64,000 nt of DNA from Rachycentron canadum (GCA_038496675.1 CM076651.1:2408401-2472400), one strand, 5' to 3'; positions 35,437 to 48,204 are shown, counted from the first letter of the stretch. Notes: a model not told the origin generated them from the letters alone. A program made the numbers and translations.

Positions 35437-36751
35437 ATAACTCCTTGTGTGTAGATTGTAGATTTTCCCGATCAACATGAACACGACAGTTCTTCATGTG
35501 TTCACTTTGGTTTTGTGGTTTTACTAAATAAAATATAATGACAGTTGCAGATTAGGATGAACTTCCAGATTTTGGATGAGATTTAGATAATCCAACTGTT
35601 TCAGTTTCTTATTTACTGAAAAAGTATCATGTTGTGAAACACAAGCTTAACCACTACAGTTCTGCAAAACTGGATAGTAAGAGCTGTGTCTTTCATTTTC
35701 ATTCACAGCCACCAGTTTCAGAGCTACATGGTCTTTAAGCTGACAGCAAGTGTATGAATGGCGTTGGCTGCAAAACGTGCTGAGTAGAGCTGTCCATTAG
35801 CTCAGCCCCATCGGTTAGCTTAGCTCTCTGCTGCTCCTTCACCCCCATAAATCCATCCACTGGACTTTTCTGCCTCCTCATCAGGGAGAATCCGGGCTGG
35901 AGGCCTCGGGGTGGAAAAGCCACCTGGTGCAAACAGCAAACGGTTGATATTTACCCTGCAAGGCACTGTCTCCAAAATCTGTGTTTTCATTTTACAACCT
36001 CGTGGCATTCACCATCAACATCTTTCCAGGAAGATGCTAAACATTGAGTTTGTGCCCAATTTGTGGGAGTTCAAGTTGATAATGTTTTTTGCAGCCCACT
36101 GGGTTTTTATACAAATGGTAAAAAAAACCCTCAATGGGCTAAAAAAATAATTAAATAATAGATAAATAAAGAAATAAAAACTTTTCTTATTTCCTTCAGA
36201 TGAAAACTACCAGTAAATAAAATCCCTCCCTCGCCTCTTTCCCAAATGTCAAGTCTTTCTTATAGTTTGTTTGAAAAGTGCTCAAAGAATGTAAAGAAGT
36301 GTTGGGGATAAAATGTTCAGATTAAATGAAAACATGTTTGTGCTGTGGCTTTGTTAACAACACCAAAATAAAACCTTTATATTTGCATCCTGTGCCTCAG
36401 GCATTTTCCGCCTCTGAGGTTTAAATTCCCTGAGTGTCATCTGGGGGGTAGTTACCTGTGTGGCGTAGCGGCTGCATAATCTCCTCTGCCGTTGTTCGAG
36501 TCTTTTCGTGACAGCAACACATATCGGCAGCTACACCCACAGTGGCATTACACGGACAGAAGGAGTAGTCAAGGTACAGCAGCTGGTACGTGACGATCCA
36601 GACTTTTTAGAAGTGAAGAGACTGAAGTGGTGTCAGATGCTGCTGTTTATTTCTACGATTTAATAAAAGTTTCGGTGGTCGACAGATGTCTTTAAATCAA
36701 ATCCAGGAATAAAACTAAAACTGTACATTTCTAATGATGAGAAAAAAAAAA

Positions 36752-36905
36752 TTGAGCCCACAGGCAGCTTATGATGACCTCATAGTTAGGCTTTGTTGCT
36801 AGGCGACATCTAGTGGTCGCAGTGATGATGTCAGGAGCAAAAGGAAAAAGTTTGGTGACGTAGTTTATAGAGCGACAAAGTCCACGTCAGGAGGAGGTGA
36901 TGGTG
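36752..36905 (-). mobile_element. family B repeat fragment
   Basis: The minus strand carries CCACTAGATGTCGCCTAGCA followed by ACAAAGCCTAACTATGAGGT, matching the ends of the copies at 49120-49600 and 50508-50835 (TTGCCTAGCARCAAARCC...CTATGGG). Confidence 0.65.
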
Positions 36906-37369
36906 GATGGATGTGTCAGCAAACCGCAGGAATATGACACAAGAGAGCAGCGTTCGATTCCCACATGACAGTGACAGTTTATGTTGTTTCTATTGTCTCC
37001 GGCAGTGGAACAACACTGAAAGGGTGGACACAAACCTTTGCGAACCAGCCTGGGAAACATGTATTCATGTGTATATACACGCAGGTTATAGGCTGTATGT
37101 CAGGAAACATGACTGAGCATGGATGCGGGATGGGAGTCAGTCACACACTCCAGCACACAGACACGCAACAAATCATTCGAGGTGGCTGAAAAAACAACAG
37201 CAACCAAAAAACACCACAGTACTTGACTTCACTGTCCTAGAGGCAGTGATGTTTAATTTTTAACACGGTTATAAATATGATTTCTCACAGCAGAGGAACT
37301 GTAGGTGGATGAAAGAACACAGGGAGATACAGGAAACAGCAGAGTGTGAAGACTGTCAGTGAAACCGAG

Positions 37370-37467
<98 letters not shown>
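37370..37467. repeat. (GATA)n microsatellite
   Basis: About 24 perfect GATA units. The Ser-Ile-Tyr-Leu frame on the minus strand is translated repeat. Confidence 0.98.
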
Positions 37468-38004
37468 TGAAATCTGTGATTGCTTTCTCTGGAAGTTTCC
37501 TGGGAACACACAGATTTCAGGAACTGCTCACTTGACAGGAACTGATGCTCTGTCTGCCATCGCTGTTAACTTGTTCACTGTTACACAACATTTTCTAACA
37601 GTAAATGATCCTAATGTGTGGTCACTGGTTCATCCTTTTGTTTCAGATAAAATTAGCCTTTTATTATATTAGATTTCCCATTGCAATTAAATGTATTAAA
37701 ATTAAATTAAATAAGTTTAAATATTTTAAATATTTAAATCAAAATAATTGTAAAATATTCTTTTTAATGTGATGTTGTGCTGGGAGCTAGACGTGTGGGT
37801 ACAGGAATCAATTTACACAAAAACAACAGTTTTACTTTTTATCACAAAAACAGACAAGAAGAAGGGAAACCTGCCACACGCTGCAGCTTTAGGACTAAAT
37901 AGAGGGAAATAAAATTGATAACCAGCTTTAGATCTGTTTCCAGGAGCCAAATTAAAAAACTTAAATATAAAATTAGAAAAAGAAAAGAAAAAAAAGGAGG
38001 TGTA

Positions 38005-38290
38005 TACTGATCAGCCACAATGTTATGACCACCAGCCTAATGCTGCGCAGGTCCTGACCCTGGAGGCCTGGACTCCTCCAGACCTCTGAGGCCGAGCTGT
38101 GGTATCTGGACCAAGACGTTAGCAGCAGATCCTTTAAGTCCTGAAGTTGTGAGGTGGAGCCTCCATGGATCAGACTTGTTGGTCCAGCTCATCCCACAGA
38201 TGCTGGACTGGACTGAGATCTGGGGGATTTGGAGCCAAGTCAACACCTTGAACTGGTTGTTGTTCCTCAAAGCTCCTGAACCATTGTACC
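38005..38290 (-). pseudogene. Tc1-like transposon end with transposase C-terminal relic
   Basis: The plus-strand border TATACTGATCAGCCACAATG then TTATGACCACC is a transposon terminus I recognise from teleost Tc1-like elements. Read on the minus strand, the following sequence holds the remains of the transposase C-terminus (CCATGGAGGCTCCACCTCAC, CTTAAAGGATCTGCTGCTAA, GTCTTGGTCCAGATACCACA). Frames are broken and the rest of the element is absent. Confidence 0.75.
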
Positions 38291-38892
38291 AATGGAAAAA
38301 TTGAATGTCTGTTTGGATATTTCTTGTTTTATGAGATATTATATAGAGAAGTCTTTGTCTTTGAGTGACATACATAATGAGCCAAGGTTGTGCTGACTCT
38401 GAATATGTGGAGACATTTTTCAAAGACCCCTGAATGTGGGTCTAACGGGGTTAAAGTGATGACAGTAAATGAGGGTCGGCACCGTTACATGGGAGATTTC
38501 TGCTCTTTTTTTTTTTCTTTCGCTGCTCATGATGTGGAGATAGAGAGAAGAAGAGGAAGCCCAGTAACACAGTCCTCATCTTATCTTATATGATCAATAA
38601 GTTTGTGGAGTCAATTCTTGAAAGAAGTGATTGATCATTTGGTCTGAAAACTGTGAAAATGTTCATTATGTCCAAGCTAAACGTTACTAATTTTCTCAAC
38701 AGTGACCTAAACATTCATAATGAAACAACAAATCCTCAAATTTGAGAAGCTTTGATTCTATCTAACAACTAATCAATGAATCAGTCACTTAAGTTATGTA
38801 AATTATTTCACTAATTACCTCAGCAATAGTCAGGTTAATGTTCAGGATAAGAGGATTGTATGAAGTCAAAGTGGGTCCTCACAGGTATAGTC

Positions 38893-38895
<3 letters not shown>

Positions 38896-38942
<47 letters not shown>

Positions 38943-38975
38943 CGTGTGTGTGTGTGTTAGTATATGTGTGTGTGT
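38896..38975. repeat. (TG)n microsatellite
   Basis: About 30 GT units with GCGTGCGT interruptions and a TATA break. Confidence 0.96.
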
Positions 38976-39070
38976 TTAAGGTCCATCTAAGGAGTGGGAG
39001 TTTGTGCAGCATGGCAGCTGCCATGTTCACTTTCTGTTGTTTAGTCACATCCTGCTCTGCCTGCACGCGC

Positions 39071-39072
<2 letters not shown>

Positions 39073-39112
<40 letters not shown>
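39073..39112. repeat. (CA)n microsatellite
   Basis: About 20 CA units, opposite in sense to the TG array about 100 bases to its left. Confidence 0.97.
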
Positions 39113-39114
<2 letters not shown>

Positions 39115-39202
39115 TCACACAGTCTCAGCGAATACAGAGAGAAAAAGAGAGAAACATTCAAATACATTCAACTACTGTACAACTATACACATAATGTCTG
39201 GT

Positions 39203-39227
39203 ACACACACACACACACACACACACA
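39203..39227. repeat. (CA)n microsatellite
   Basis: Twelve AC units. Confidence 0.95.
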
Positions 39228-39353
39228 GTATACATCGTCCAGCTGACCGGCCCTCGAGACCTCACTGTCTCAACAACTGATTCACAAAGACAGCCCGAAA
39301 TAAACAACAAACACAAAGGATAGAGCGAGGTAGAGAGACACAAGGGCAAGAGC

Positions 39354-39379
<26 letters not shown>
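39354..39379. repeat. (GA)n microsatellite
   Basis: About 12 GA units. Confidence 0.95.
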
Positions 39380-39385
<6 letters not shown>

Positions 39386-40040
39386 TCCAGAGAAGAGCAC
39401 GACTGGGAGTCCAGAGGGGCGGGAGGGGGAGGATGTGGGATCATTTTAATCCCATTATAACGTTTATATTAAGAGGAGTAATTACTCAACCCCTCATTAG
39501 GATTTTGTTCTTCCTGAGTCTCGCTGGAGGGCTGAGAGGACGAAAGAGCAGAGCCACGGAGACTCACACTAAACAACTGTTGGTTCACAGAATTATGGAT
39601 TTCTGCGCACGGGTGGTTTTTGTGTGTGTGTTATTAATGCAAATAATGTTCAGTACCTTGTGCATTAAAACAACTATTCCCACAGCAGAGAAAGGATCAG
39701 AAAGGTGGGAACATAAATGAGACAATGGGAAGAAGAGCTAGATCTACATCGGCAGATCTGAAACTAAATATGTAAAAGTAATGTTCTGTTGTTGTTCTGT
39801 ATGAAACCGCTTGAGCTTTGAAAGGATCTCAGTTAAATCTATCGTGGCTCACAGTTGGCAGACCTGGAAAGTAAGTCAGATGTGGCCTATTTTTGACTTT
39901 CTGGATGTTCAGACCAACGAGAGACGTGTGTTAGAAAACACAAAAGGGGCTGCGATGGTGGGTGTGTGTTGTTTTCAGTAAGTATGAGTAAGAGGCCTAT
40001 AAAGGTTCATCAGACACAAAAATACTGCAGAGGGTTTTAC

Positions 40041-40048
40041 ACACACAG

Positions 40049-40089
<41 letters not shown>
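40041..40089. repeat. compound (AC)n(AT)n microsatellite
   Basis: An interrupted AC array passes directly into 13 AT units. Confidence 0.95.
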
Positions 40090-40189
40090 CAGCTGTCACA
40101 CTCCTGGTACCAAGCCACTGAAGCATCTTACCTGAGCTAAGGAGAAAAAGATCCAGACTGTTGCTCAGTGATCCGAAGACATCATTTTA

Positions 40190-40640
40190 GATTAAAGTCA
40201 ATTTTGCATTTCATTTTGAAATCAAGGTCCCGGAGTGTGGTGGAGGAGTGGAAAGGCTCAGAGTCCAAGCTGCTTGAGGTCCAGAGTGAAGTTTCCCCTG
40301 TGGGTGATGATCTGGGTCCATGTCATCTGCTACTGTTGGTCCACTGTGTTTGCATCGACCAGGACTTTATGAAGTCGCCCATCTTCCTTTTCCAGCAGGA
40401 CCCAGCACCACGGAGCCACAACTACTACTGGCTTGTTTGCTGACCATGATATTAACGGTCTTTGATTGTCTGAAGAGGAAGATGAGAAACACCCGACCCA
40501 ACAAAACAGATGAGCTAAAGGCTGCTGTCAAGGCCTCAGCAGAGCCACGGGCTGATCACCTCCACGCCACATTGATGCAATCATTCATGCTAAAGGAGCC
40601 TGACCAAGATAGAGACCGGTAACGTGTGGAGAACAGTGGA
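40190..40640 (+). pseudogene. Tc1/mariner-like transposase relic (C-terminal half)
   Basis: Segments match a fish Tc1/mariner-type transposase gene in order. These are GGCTCAGAGTCCAAGCTGCT and GAAGTTTCCCCTGTGGGTGA, then a Phe-Leu/Phe-Gln-Gln-Asp region (TTCCAGCAGGACCCAGCACC) from the catalytic domain. Next come AAGAGGAAGATGAGAAACAC and CCCGACCCAACAAAACAGAT, and finally CAATCATTCATGCTAAAGGA. In protein terms the end reads KRKMRNTRPNKTDELKAAVK. The N-terminal DNA-binding half is missing and the frame shifts at least once near 40440, so it is inactive. It belongs to a different subfamily from the 21490 and 38005 relics. Confidence 0.8.
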
Positions 40641-41080
40641 GAATAATAATAATCTTGGAAAACTAATCCTTTCTTGCCAGATTTGCTGCTTTGTTACAGG
40701 CAGTCATGGATTCTTCGTCTAGTTTTCCTCTATTTTCCTCCAGCTGCCCAACACAGCCTCATTTAAGCTTATTAAGACTAATATTGTTTAACCACAGGGA
40801 CATTCTGTCTGTCGACCTCTTTAATCTTTAGTGGAGCGACAGTATTTAAGGCGGATGACAGAGTATTGTTGAAATTTTAAACCGAGTCATTTGAAGAGAA
40901 GTCACAAGTGTATGAAGCTCAACTGAACACTTTGTGTGTATAAATCTCTTTTGGTCCAAAATTCCCTTTTAGTTTCTGTCAAAATGAATGTGGCATCAAT
41001 TTTAAATGTATTATCAATATTTAGCTGTGGATTTGGGGAGACATCATGTACCCACCATTACACCTCTAGTTTCTTCTTAC
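40641..41080. other. stretch without a recognised gene
   Basis: No coding signal seen. Confidence 0.5.
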
Positions 41081-41084
41081 TGAT

Positions 41085-41215
41085 ACGGGTTTGGTCTGGT
41101 GGGTATTCTTACTTCCTCCCTCAGTCCAAAGACATACATATCATATGTATGTATATGCATACATATATCTTAGTTGATGTCCCATGGTTGTTTTCTCCCT
41201 GACGACCCTGCATGG
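41085..41215 (+). mobile_element. SINE-like repeat (family C) fragment
   Basis: CTTCCTCCCTCAGTCCAAAG then ACATAC matches the middle of family C. The tail is replaced by an ATGTATAT-rich patch. Confidence 0.5.
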
Positions 41216-41237
41216 ACAAGTTGGTATATAGATCATT

Positions 41238-41572
41238 TATTTCCCATAGATTTCAATACAGTCTGACTTTTTTTTTGAGTTTATAAATTATACCTCGCTA
41301 TCTAACAACCATGTTTTTTGAGCAGAAGGTGTTGCTGAGGAGGAGTGAGGGGTGGATCGGGGGTCTCCTGATTGATCCTGACCGACTGATTCTGATCTGT
41401 CAGTCAGGATCAGCCACACAGTAGCCACGCCCCCTAACGCATACCCTGCTCTATTCTCCTCTAAATGGGACCATCCTTTAAAAAATGAACATCATGTCGT
41501 ATTAAAGACTTGAAACTTCAGCACTGCCTTCACTTTCCAGTCCTGGTGTCTATGTCCATTTTTATAGACGGT
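41238..41572 (+). mobile_element. family A repeat, rearranged copy
   Basis: It begins with the usually internal TTTCCCATAGATTTCAATAC block, then returns to the 5' part (AGCAGAAGGTGTTGCTGAGG, AGGAGTGAGGGGTGGATC). The chromosome-wide order TAGCCACGCCCCCTAA, AAAATGAACATCATGTCGTA and TATGTCCATTTTTATAGACG follows. The CAGTGGAGTCGCCCCC block is deleted. An inserted inverted duplication (CTGATTGATCCTGACCGACT / CTGTCAGTCAGGATCAGC) is visible. Confidence 0.75.
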
Positions 41573-41574
41573 CT

Positions 41575-44500
41575 TCGATCATTATCCACAATCTGGTAAT
41601 AGAAAATGGCTTCATTCACCCTGTTCTCCTGATTTGTCTCCTGTTATTTTGCTGTAGCCAGTTGCTGTTGACAGGAGGCAGATCAAATTATACAGCGTGT
41701 GATGTTCATTGATTCTAATTATTTGCCTTCTGATCCAGATTATTCCAGTTGTTTGTACTGACATTTTAATCATGTTTGATAGTTAAGACTGAACTCACAA
41801 CTGCTGATACCATATGTGAGAGGTAGAAAAATTCAGGTTGAAATTGGTCTGAAGACAGAAAATACTGTCTTTCCTTTTGACTGGAGGAAATAATATGACA
41901 TGTCGAGGGTATATACGTGAGTCCTGGGCCAAGACATGTTGGCTATCGATAGGATAGCTTTATATTCTGACCATCTGGATCACATTATTTGAAAATCTGT
42001 TGAGCACGAAGGCTACATGTTTGACCCCAGGAGCCACAGGGAGCGTTGAGATGGTTTCATGTCACTCAATTTACCCAAACCTGATGAACAAGGCAGCAGT
42101 TCCAATCAATGACAGCTCTTTAAAGGTGTTATCTGCTTGTCTACTGCTACATGGCTCACATTAGCACTAGCATCTGTTTATTCAATAACAGTCTAGGAGA
42201 AATTTTTATGAGTTCAATGTCCTTCACTTGCTTCCAGCAGTGTAAACCAACACCACTGTTAACACTTGTTTAAATCACTTTAAATCAAAAAGCTAGCATG
42301 CTAACCAGCTAGCCCAGGCCCATTCTAGCCTGTCTCGTCACTTCCTGATTGTGGCTCACCGTAGCCTCCAATCTGCTATGAAGACGTTGCACTGCTCAGA
42401 GGGTGTATTATAACCGCTTGTATTATAAAGTCAACCACGGCTGAAGCGCTTGTGAAATGACAGTCTCATTAAATCCAGAAAATCTTTTTGGTGGTGATTA
42501 GTTCTGATGAGCCCGGCCACATTTTTCTAGAGAGGAAATTGGCTACATATCAACACCATCTGCACTTGTCCATTCGTGTCTGGCTGAAGGACACAAACGT
42601 TTGTGACTATTGAAAATACTGTCTGAACCACAGCCTGCTGAGTCTTACCAGACAACAGCAGAACCAAAACTTTGGGCTATAATTGCTTTGTTAGACACCA
42701 GCAACTTTAGTCACATTTTCTTTAAACATTTCATAACCTTTCCAAGTTATTCTAGGAGTTTTTTTTTTTTGTTTTTTTTTACCATTTGTACACAGTCACA
42801 CAGCAGTTTGGGTATATCTGCATATCAAAATACAGAGGTAAGAAGATTAGGAATGTAGGGATGAGACAAAAATAGAGTTGATAGAGGCAGGCGTGATTTG
42901 GAGATGTAAAGGAGACGGATCTAATTCAGCCAGGAGAAGGTAACATGAGCTACCTCATAAAGACAGAAGTGACTTACTTATATTTTAATCTCAAAGAAAA
43001 GCTGATCGAGCGTAGAGGCTCCTTTTTCAGAAACAACTTGCTTTACATTCCTACACTAACATGTTCATACCTGGAAGCCTTCCAGAACAGTGTTGAATGG
43101 GTGTTTGATATTGCGCCTGTCTCGCCAACATATCTCTGGGCACCTTTATGCGTAGTTGTACAGCAATATTAGGTAAAGTAAAAGGAAGACATTGATTTTT
43201 ATGAGTTCATAAAGGCTTTGAAAAAGGGAAGCCAGGGATATATCACAAGGATTATTTATGCCAATGATGACTGAAGTGTCTCCTGGATTTTTTCCTCAAT
43301 ATTTTATACTTTTATAGCAATATTTCAAACTCCGTCTTTTTTTATTTTAAAAGAACTGATAGTTGTTTAATTCTCTGCCAAATCACCAAATGGACTCAGT
43401 GGATTTAATGACTGTGTGTAATGTGAAAGCTGAGAGCTCCTTTAGATTTGACAAACGAAAGAGGAATTATCTCCCCAGTCTTCTGTATCCCTCTGCTCTA
43501 AGGAGCTGTTTAGCTCATAGTTATGGTTTTACTGCACTTTTATGCCGTGGTTCAGTGTCCAGGCTCTAATCAGCTCTGGGTCCAGCAGCAGCAGGTGGCA
43601 AACAAGATCTGTACCTTGTAGTCTTGCTTGATAAACAGCCTAAATCCGCTACTTGTGTTGTTATATAACATATTTGTTACCAAGTGAAACCGGATTCAAG
43701 CAAACCTCTGTAGCCTCTAATGAACCAAATCGAATGTAGGCCTATTAGTGTTTGAATCTGCAGCCATTTTGCCAACAGGTTGTTGACATACGTCTTTCAC
43801 AAAGTTGTTGTTGGTGTCAGGTAATTGAAACAATACCTTCTTTATGTGATTAACCATAGGGGCATAAAAACAGGAACTGTTTGGCTCCTGCCCCTTTTAC
43901 CTCCTCCACCTACCTGGGTGAGTACAACAACTAAAGAAAACTAAACAATACTGTTTTGCTGAAATCTTAATTCTTGTCACATGGATATTTGTCTTAGAAT
44001 AATCTAAGAGATGGAAATAGGGACAAATGATGTGCTCTCCACCACTCACTAACACCAGCCCCCTGATGTTGATGCCTTATAAATTCAACTGAAGTTTAAC
44101 AGTGGAAGATTTGAGTACATACATCTCTCAGACTTTAGTCGTAGCACTCGATAAATCCAGTCGTGGCTCGTCTGTTTAAAAACAGTGTAAACCCAGAGTA
44201 AATCCATCACTCATTGTCTGAGGGCTGATTGATGTTTCCATTGGGGGACTTTGTTATTGGGAGCTGCTGCTGGCTCACAGCACTGATCCCATATTAAACT
44301 CTGTGGACTTCTCGTACTGCCCCATAAATAATGTAAGTCATGCTCTTTCATCACAAGCACTTCATGTACTCCTAAAAATGAAATGAGATGCAAGAGAAGA
44401 TAGGGAATGATGATGAGACACACCACAATGCAATGTTCTTGGTGAAATGCTGCATATAAACTGGCTTTGTGTGTCTTGTTGCCATCAAAAACAACAACCT

Positions 44501-45130
44501 TTATTGCAACGTTTTGAATCAGCTTACCAATGGGCTGTTGCCAAAAGCAGTGTTAGCTGGTGTAACTAGCCTGTGGACTACAGAAAGTTTTTACAATCTT
44601 TTTACAATCTTCAACTAAATGATTTTTAGATTTTACAACATTCAAATGGAACCAAAGGTTAAAACAAAAGCTCGACCAGCCATTGGGCAGTTTGCATGTA
44701 GCTTTTGACAGGAAAACCTTTAGGATCGTGAATTAAAAAGTACCTCAGTGACATGTAGAGCTTTGAATTTCAATGGTGTGCTACCTTATAGGTCTATTGG
44801 TCATTAACATAGACTGTACCACAGACAGGTTTATGAAGGTCTTGAACCTCAGAGTGGGCTGCTCTCCTGCGGTCATCTTGGCAGCGCCTTAATTTTAGAT
44901 AGATTAATAGATTAAATACTGGTCCGTGGTAGTGCAAGGTGGGTGAGGTAGGTGCAAAGTGGCTCAAAGCAGCACACCATGAATTAAGAAGGCATGCAGC
45001 TTTGAGCGACTGCTTGTATAGTGGCTATGGAGGTGGGAAATTAGCCCAAAACCCTTTTTTGTACCAGGCTGTAAACATGTATAGTTGTGCCTTAAAGTTG
45101 GATTTTTTAATATGGGAGTAATGTGGGAGA
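41575..45130. other. long stretch without a recognised gene
   Basis: Unique-looking intergenic DNA. The open frames (42610, 42945, 43363, 44426 and others) are 60-82 codons with no family resemblance and no supporting splice structure. Confidence 0.5.
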
Positions 45131-45135
45131 CCGTA

Positions 45136-45550
45136 AATAAAAATGGACATAGACATCGAGGCTGAAAAGTGAAGCCAATGCTGAAGTGTCTTAAACCTTC
45201 ATTCTCTCTAATGACCATCAGGGGGCAACTCCACTGGTTGTTAAAGAAGTCAGATTGTATTGAAGTCTATGGGAAAATGTCCCTACTTCTCCCTTGATTT
45301 ATTAGCTCAGTAAACGTTTTCCTAATGAGTTTATGGTCTCAGTCTCTAGCTTCAAGTCTTCAATACAACATGATGTTTGTATTTTTAAATGACGGTCCAT
45401 TTAGAGGGAAATAGACCATAAAGCAGGGGATGAATTAGAGGGCGTGGTTACTGTGTGATTGACAGACTGTACCACCCAATCAGGATAGAGTCCAGAGCAG
45501 GTCAGATCCACCCCTCACTCCTCCTCAGCTCCACCTTCTCCTCCAAATAT
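45136..45550 (-). mobile_element. family A repeat
   Basis: It starts AAATGGACATAGACATCGAG, then TAATGACCATCAGGGGGCAA, TTGAAGTCTATGGGAAAATG, GATTTATTAGCTCAGTAAAC, CAATACAACATGATG, GAGGGCGTGGTTACTGTGTG, ACCACCCAATCAGGATAGAG and CCACCCCTCACTCCTCCTCA. It is truncated before the CCATCTTG end. Confidence 0.85.
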
Positions 45551-45559
45551 GTTTACGGC

Positions 45560-47500
45560 CGATTTATATTTATTTACACTATATATATGGAAAAAAGCAC
45601 TTGCTTAATTTTGGTGTGTGTTTTATTTGGCAGAGACCCTCAGTGCTTCAACTTAATGCTACAGTGATTTTGAGGCAAAGGTTTTCCAAAGGTTTTTTCG
45701 AGCGCTGACCTCAGCCACATCCAGCACCCTCAGGATGAACTGGAACGCTGAGTGCAAGCAAAGCCTTATCGCCCCTCATCAGTGCTGGGCCTCATTAATG
45801 ATATGAATAGGAGGAAATCCCTGCGGCCGGGGTCCAAATATCTTGCGGAGAGCCTCCCCTGAAGAGCGGGGCAGCAGATTAAAGCCTGTGGTTTTGCAAT
45901 GACACCAACACATATGAGTCCAATAGCTCACACAAGCTACCTGTCAAACATTGCTCAGAGAACACTGAACTGATTTCCCAGTCCGTGTAGGTGTTGGCGC
46001 CTATAGGTCTTACCACTCTAACAAAGACAGTAATTAGTCATTTTAGTTGTAGACAGTTAAAAACAGGGTTCAAGTGTGACAATCTAATGAAAGGGACAGG
46101 ATCTGAATCCAAGGTGCTGAATTATGGGTAGACGAGGTAATAATACCTTTATATATTGGTTTTCAGAGATGACCTTTAGGTGGGAATTATAGTACATTAC
46201 AATCCACATGAACAGACTGTTGAATCATACTGAATCTGTCATTGAAACGACAAGTCCCCAAGTAATGAAGTTCCACATCATTATCCAGTGTCTGTCTGAG
46301 AAAAACCTGGTTCTGGTCTAAACCATCGTTGTGCTTTACTTTGTCAATTTTTAACAACACCTATCCAGAAAATGAACTTTACACCTGACCTGTGTTAAAA
46401 ACAGGGGAAACAAAGGTATATAGCGGAGCCCCAGTCTCTCAGCTGTTAGAGCTTATCCCACAAAGGCTTTGTCCACCCTCTCCCTGACTTTTCTGTCTCT
46501 CTCTCAATGCAACTATTGGAACAAAGGCAGAAAAATGGGTCAAAGGTATAAAATACTGCCATACAGAGAATAATAATTGCCACGCCCTCTGCTAGTCATC
46601 CTCTCTTGAACCATCATCGAGAGACTACTTCAGTGGATTTTCTCAAGGAGGGTTTTCTTTCTTCAGTTTTCAGTCCCACCTAAAAGGCTGAAACACTTTC
46701 CTGAGGTCCATTCTTTAAGCCTAATTGGTGTCTACTGCTCTACTGGATTGTAAAATGTGGCTATTTTTTAACTATGCGTATGATCTGAAGCCTGTACATC
46801 AACCACAGCCTTCTTCTCCCAAACTACATCCTTTCAATTATTTAGCTTCAGCAATGAGGATGAATTACTCCTCCAATCTCAGGCTCCAAAAACGGCAACA
46901 GTCTCATTATGATTTTAATGGGCCCACTGCAAGAAGGATGAGAGAGAAGAGGAAGATGATGGAGGAGTAAAAGGGTGGAAACTATTTTTACTGTCACATA
47001 TACTTTGTTATTTTGCTATTTTTGGCAATAGATACTTTTTCTTTCTCATATTAGTCAGTCTTTTTTTTGCTGTTCCTTTTTTCATTGTCTTTTTTTTACC
47101 TTGAGAGTGCATACATTCTTGAGTTCACAGTTTTAATTACATGAATATGGGACGATGATAGCTTTTGTGTCATGGTGCAATTTGAAGACACGAGTCTTCA
47201 CTGCAGGACCAGTGACAGAAAAACACTCAAAACCTTTCATATTTCTCTCTCTGTTTTCTCCTCTCTGTGTCTGACTCTCTCTGCCCCTGTGCTTAAACAC
47301 CATAAACAGTGTTATATCTGGCAATGTGAGATATAACTGACCCGACCTGTTGTGGAGAAGCACGACTACGCTTGCCAGTATTAGACAATCATTCCTATTT
47401 CTGGTGCCGCTTGATATGTGAAAGCAAACTTTAAAACAGCAGAACACGGTGTTAGTCATTATTAATCCACCAAGACATCTGTGCACTCGTTCTCTTTGCC
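45560..47500. other. stretch without a recognised gene
   Basis: The plus-strand frame at 46725-46970 (81 codons) is AT/CA-biased and unrecognised. No other coding signal. Confidence 0.5.
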
Positions 47501-47507
47501 TTTGGGG

Positions 47508-47690
47508 AGGTCCAGTCTATCACTGACTTATAGAGACAAACAATTACAACTTATTTAGAGTCACCGATTAACCTGCATGTCATTGCGCTGTAGAGGGAAA
47601 CCAGAGGAAACCATGGAGGAACCCATGCAGGCAAACTCCCAGGCCTGGAGTTCAAACCCAGGGTTGATGTGAGGCGATACCAGAGCCTGC
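47508..47690 (-). mobile_element. SINE-like repeat (family C), minus-strand copy
   Basis: The plus strand reads ATTTAGAGTCACCGATTAAC then CTGCATGTC, GAAACCAGAGGAAACC, AACCCATGCAGGCAAACTCC and GGAGTTCAAACCCAGGGTTG. This is the reverse complement of family C, including the B-box-like GGGTTTGAACTCC. Confidence 0.8.
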
Positions 47691-47697
47691 TGAGGTA

Positions 47698-47848
47698 GGA
47701 AAATGTTGATTTATTAGCTCAGTAAGTGTTTTCCTAACAAGTTTATGGTCTCAGTCTCTTCATTTTTTACCATAAAGCAGGGTATACATTAGGGGGTGTG
47801 ACTACCGTGTGACGGACACACACTGTGTGCAGAGCAGGTGAGAAAGAC
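47698..47848 (-). mobile_element. family A repeat fragment
   Basis: It carries TTGATTTATTAGCTCAGTAA, GTTTATGGTCTCAGTCTC, ACCATAAAGCAGGGTATACA, TTAGGGGGTGTGACTACCGT and GCAGAGCAGG. It lies between a family C copy and a transposase relic, so three elements are packed together. Confidence 0.75.
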
Positions 47849-47849
47849 C

Positions 47850-48200
47850 TCAGTAACTCAGATAACAGACAGATAACAGACAGTCACCTCAGAATAAACA
47901 ACACGTGGACAGTCTACAACAACATCAGGCTCCACTTCGTGTCAGCCAAGAACAGAAACCAAGGCTTTTTAATCCATGGGCCCAGCCTGCCTTATGTCAA
48001 CAGTCCAGGCTGCTGCTGGTGGTGGTGTGGGGATGTTTTCCTGCCACACCTTAGACACCTTACACTTAGCAGGATAATGCTCCATGTCATGGTTCATGAA
48101 CATCACGGTGAGCTCAGCCAACTTCAGAGCCTTTCCAACATTTGGTGGAATCCAAAGCAAGTGGAAGAACTAAGGTATTCAGCATTAAAGCAGTTAAATT
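47850..48200 (+). pseudogene. Tc1-like transposase relic
   Basis: GGGCCCAGCCTGCCTTATGT then CAACAGTCCAGGCTGCTGCT and GGTGGTGTGGGGATGTTTTC match the central region of a teleost Tc1-like transposase gene. They are followed by AGCAGGATAATGCTCCATGT (the Gln-Asp-Asn-Ala-Pro catalytic motif), CATGAACATCACGGTGAGCT and CCAACATTTGGTGGAATCC. A large segment between the TTTTC and AGCAGG parts is missing, and the C-terminus is lost. The 129-codon open frame over it is a chance opening. Confidence 0.75.
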
Positions 48201-48204
48201 CAAA

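Larger units (their letters stand above)
34621..37368. other. stretch without a recognised gene
   Basis: Contains an (AG)n run at 35404-35434 and a family B fragment at 36752-36905. Open frames of 60-80 codons show no recognisable domain. Confidence 0.5.

Noticed and set aside
37285..37509. Minus-strand frame with a Ser-Ile-Tyr-Leu repeat
   Set aside because: It is a translated GATA microsatellite.
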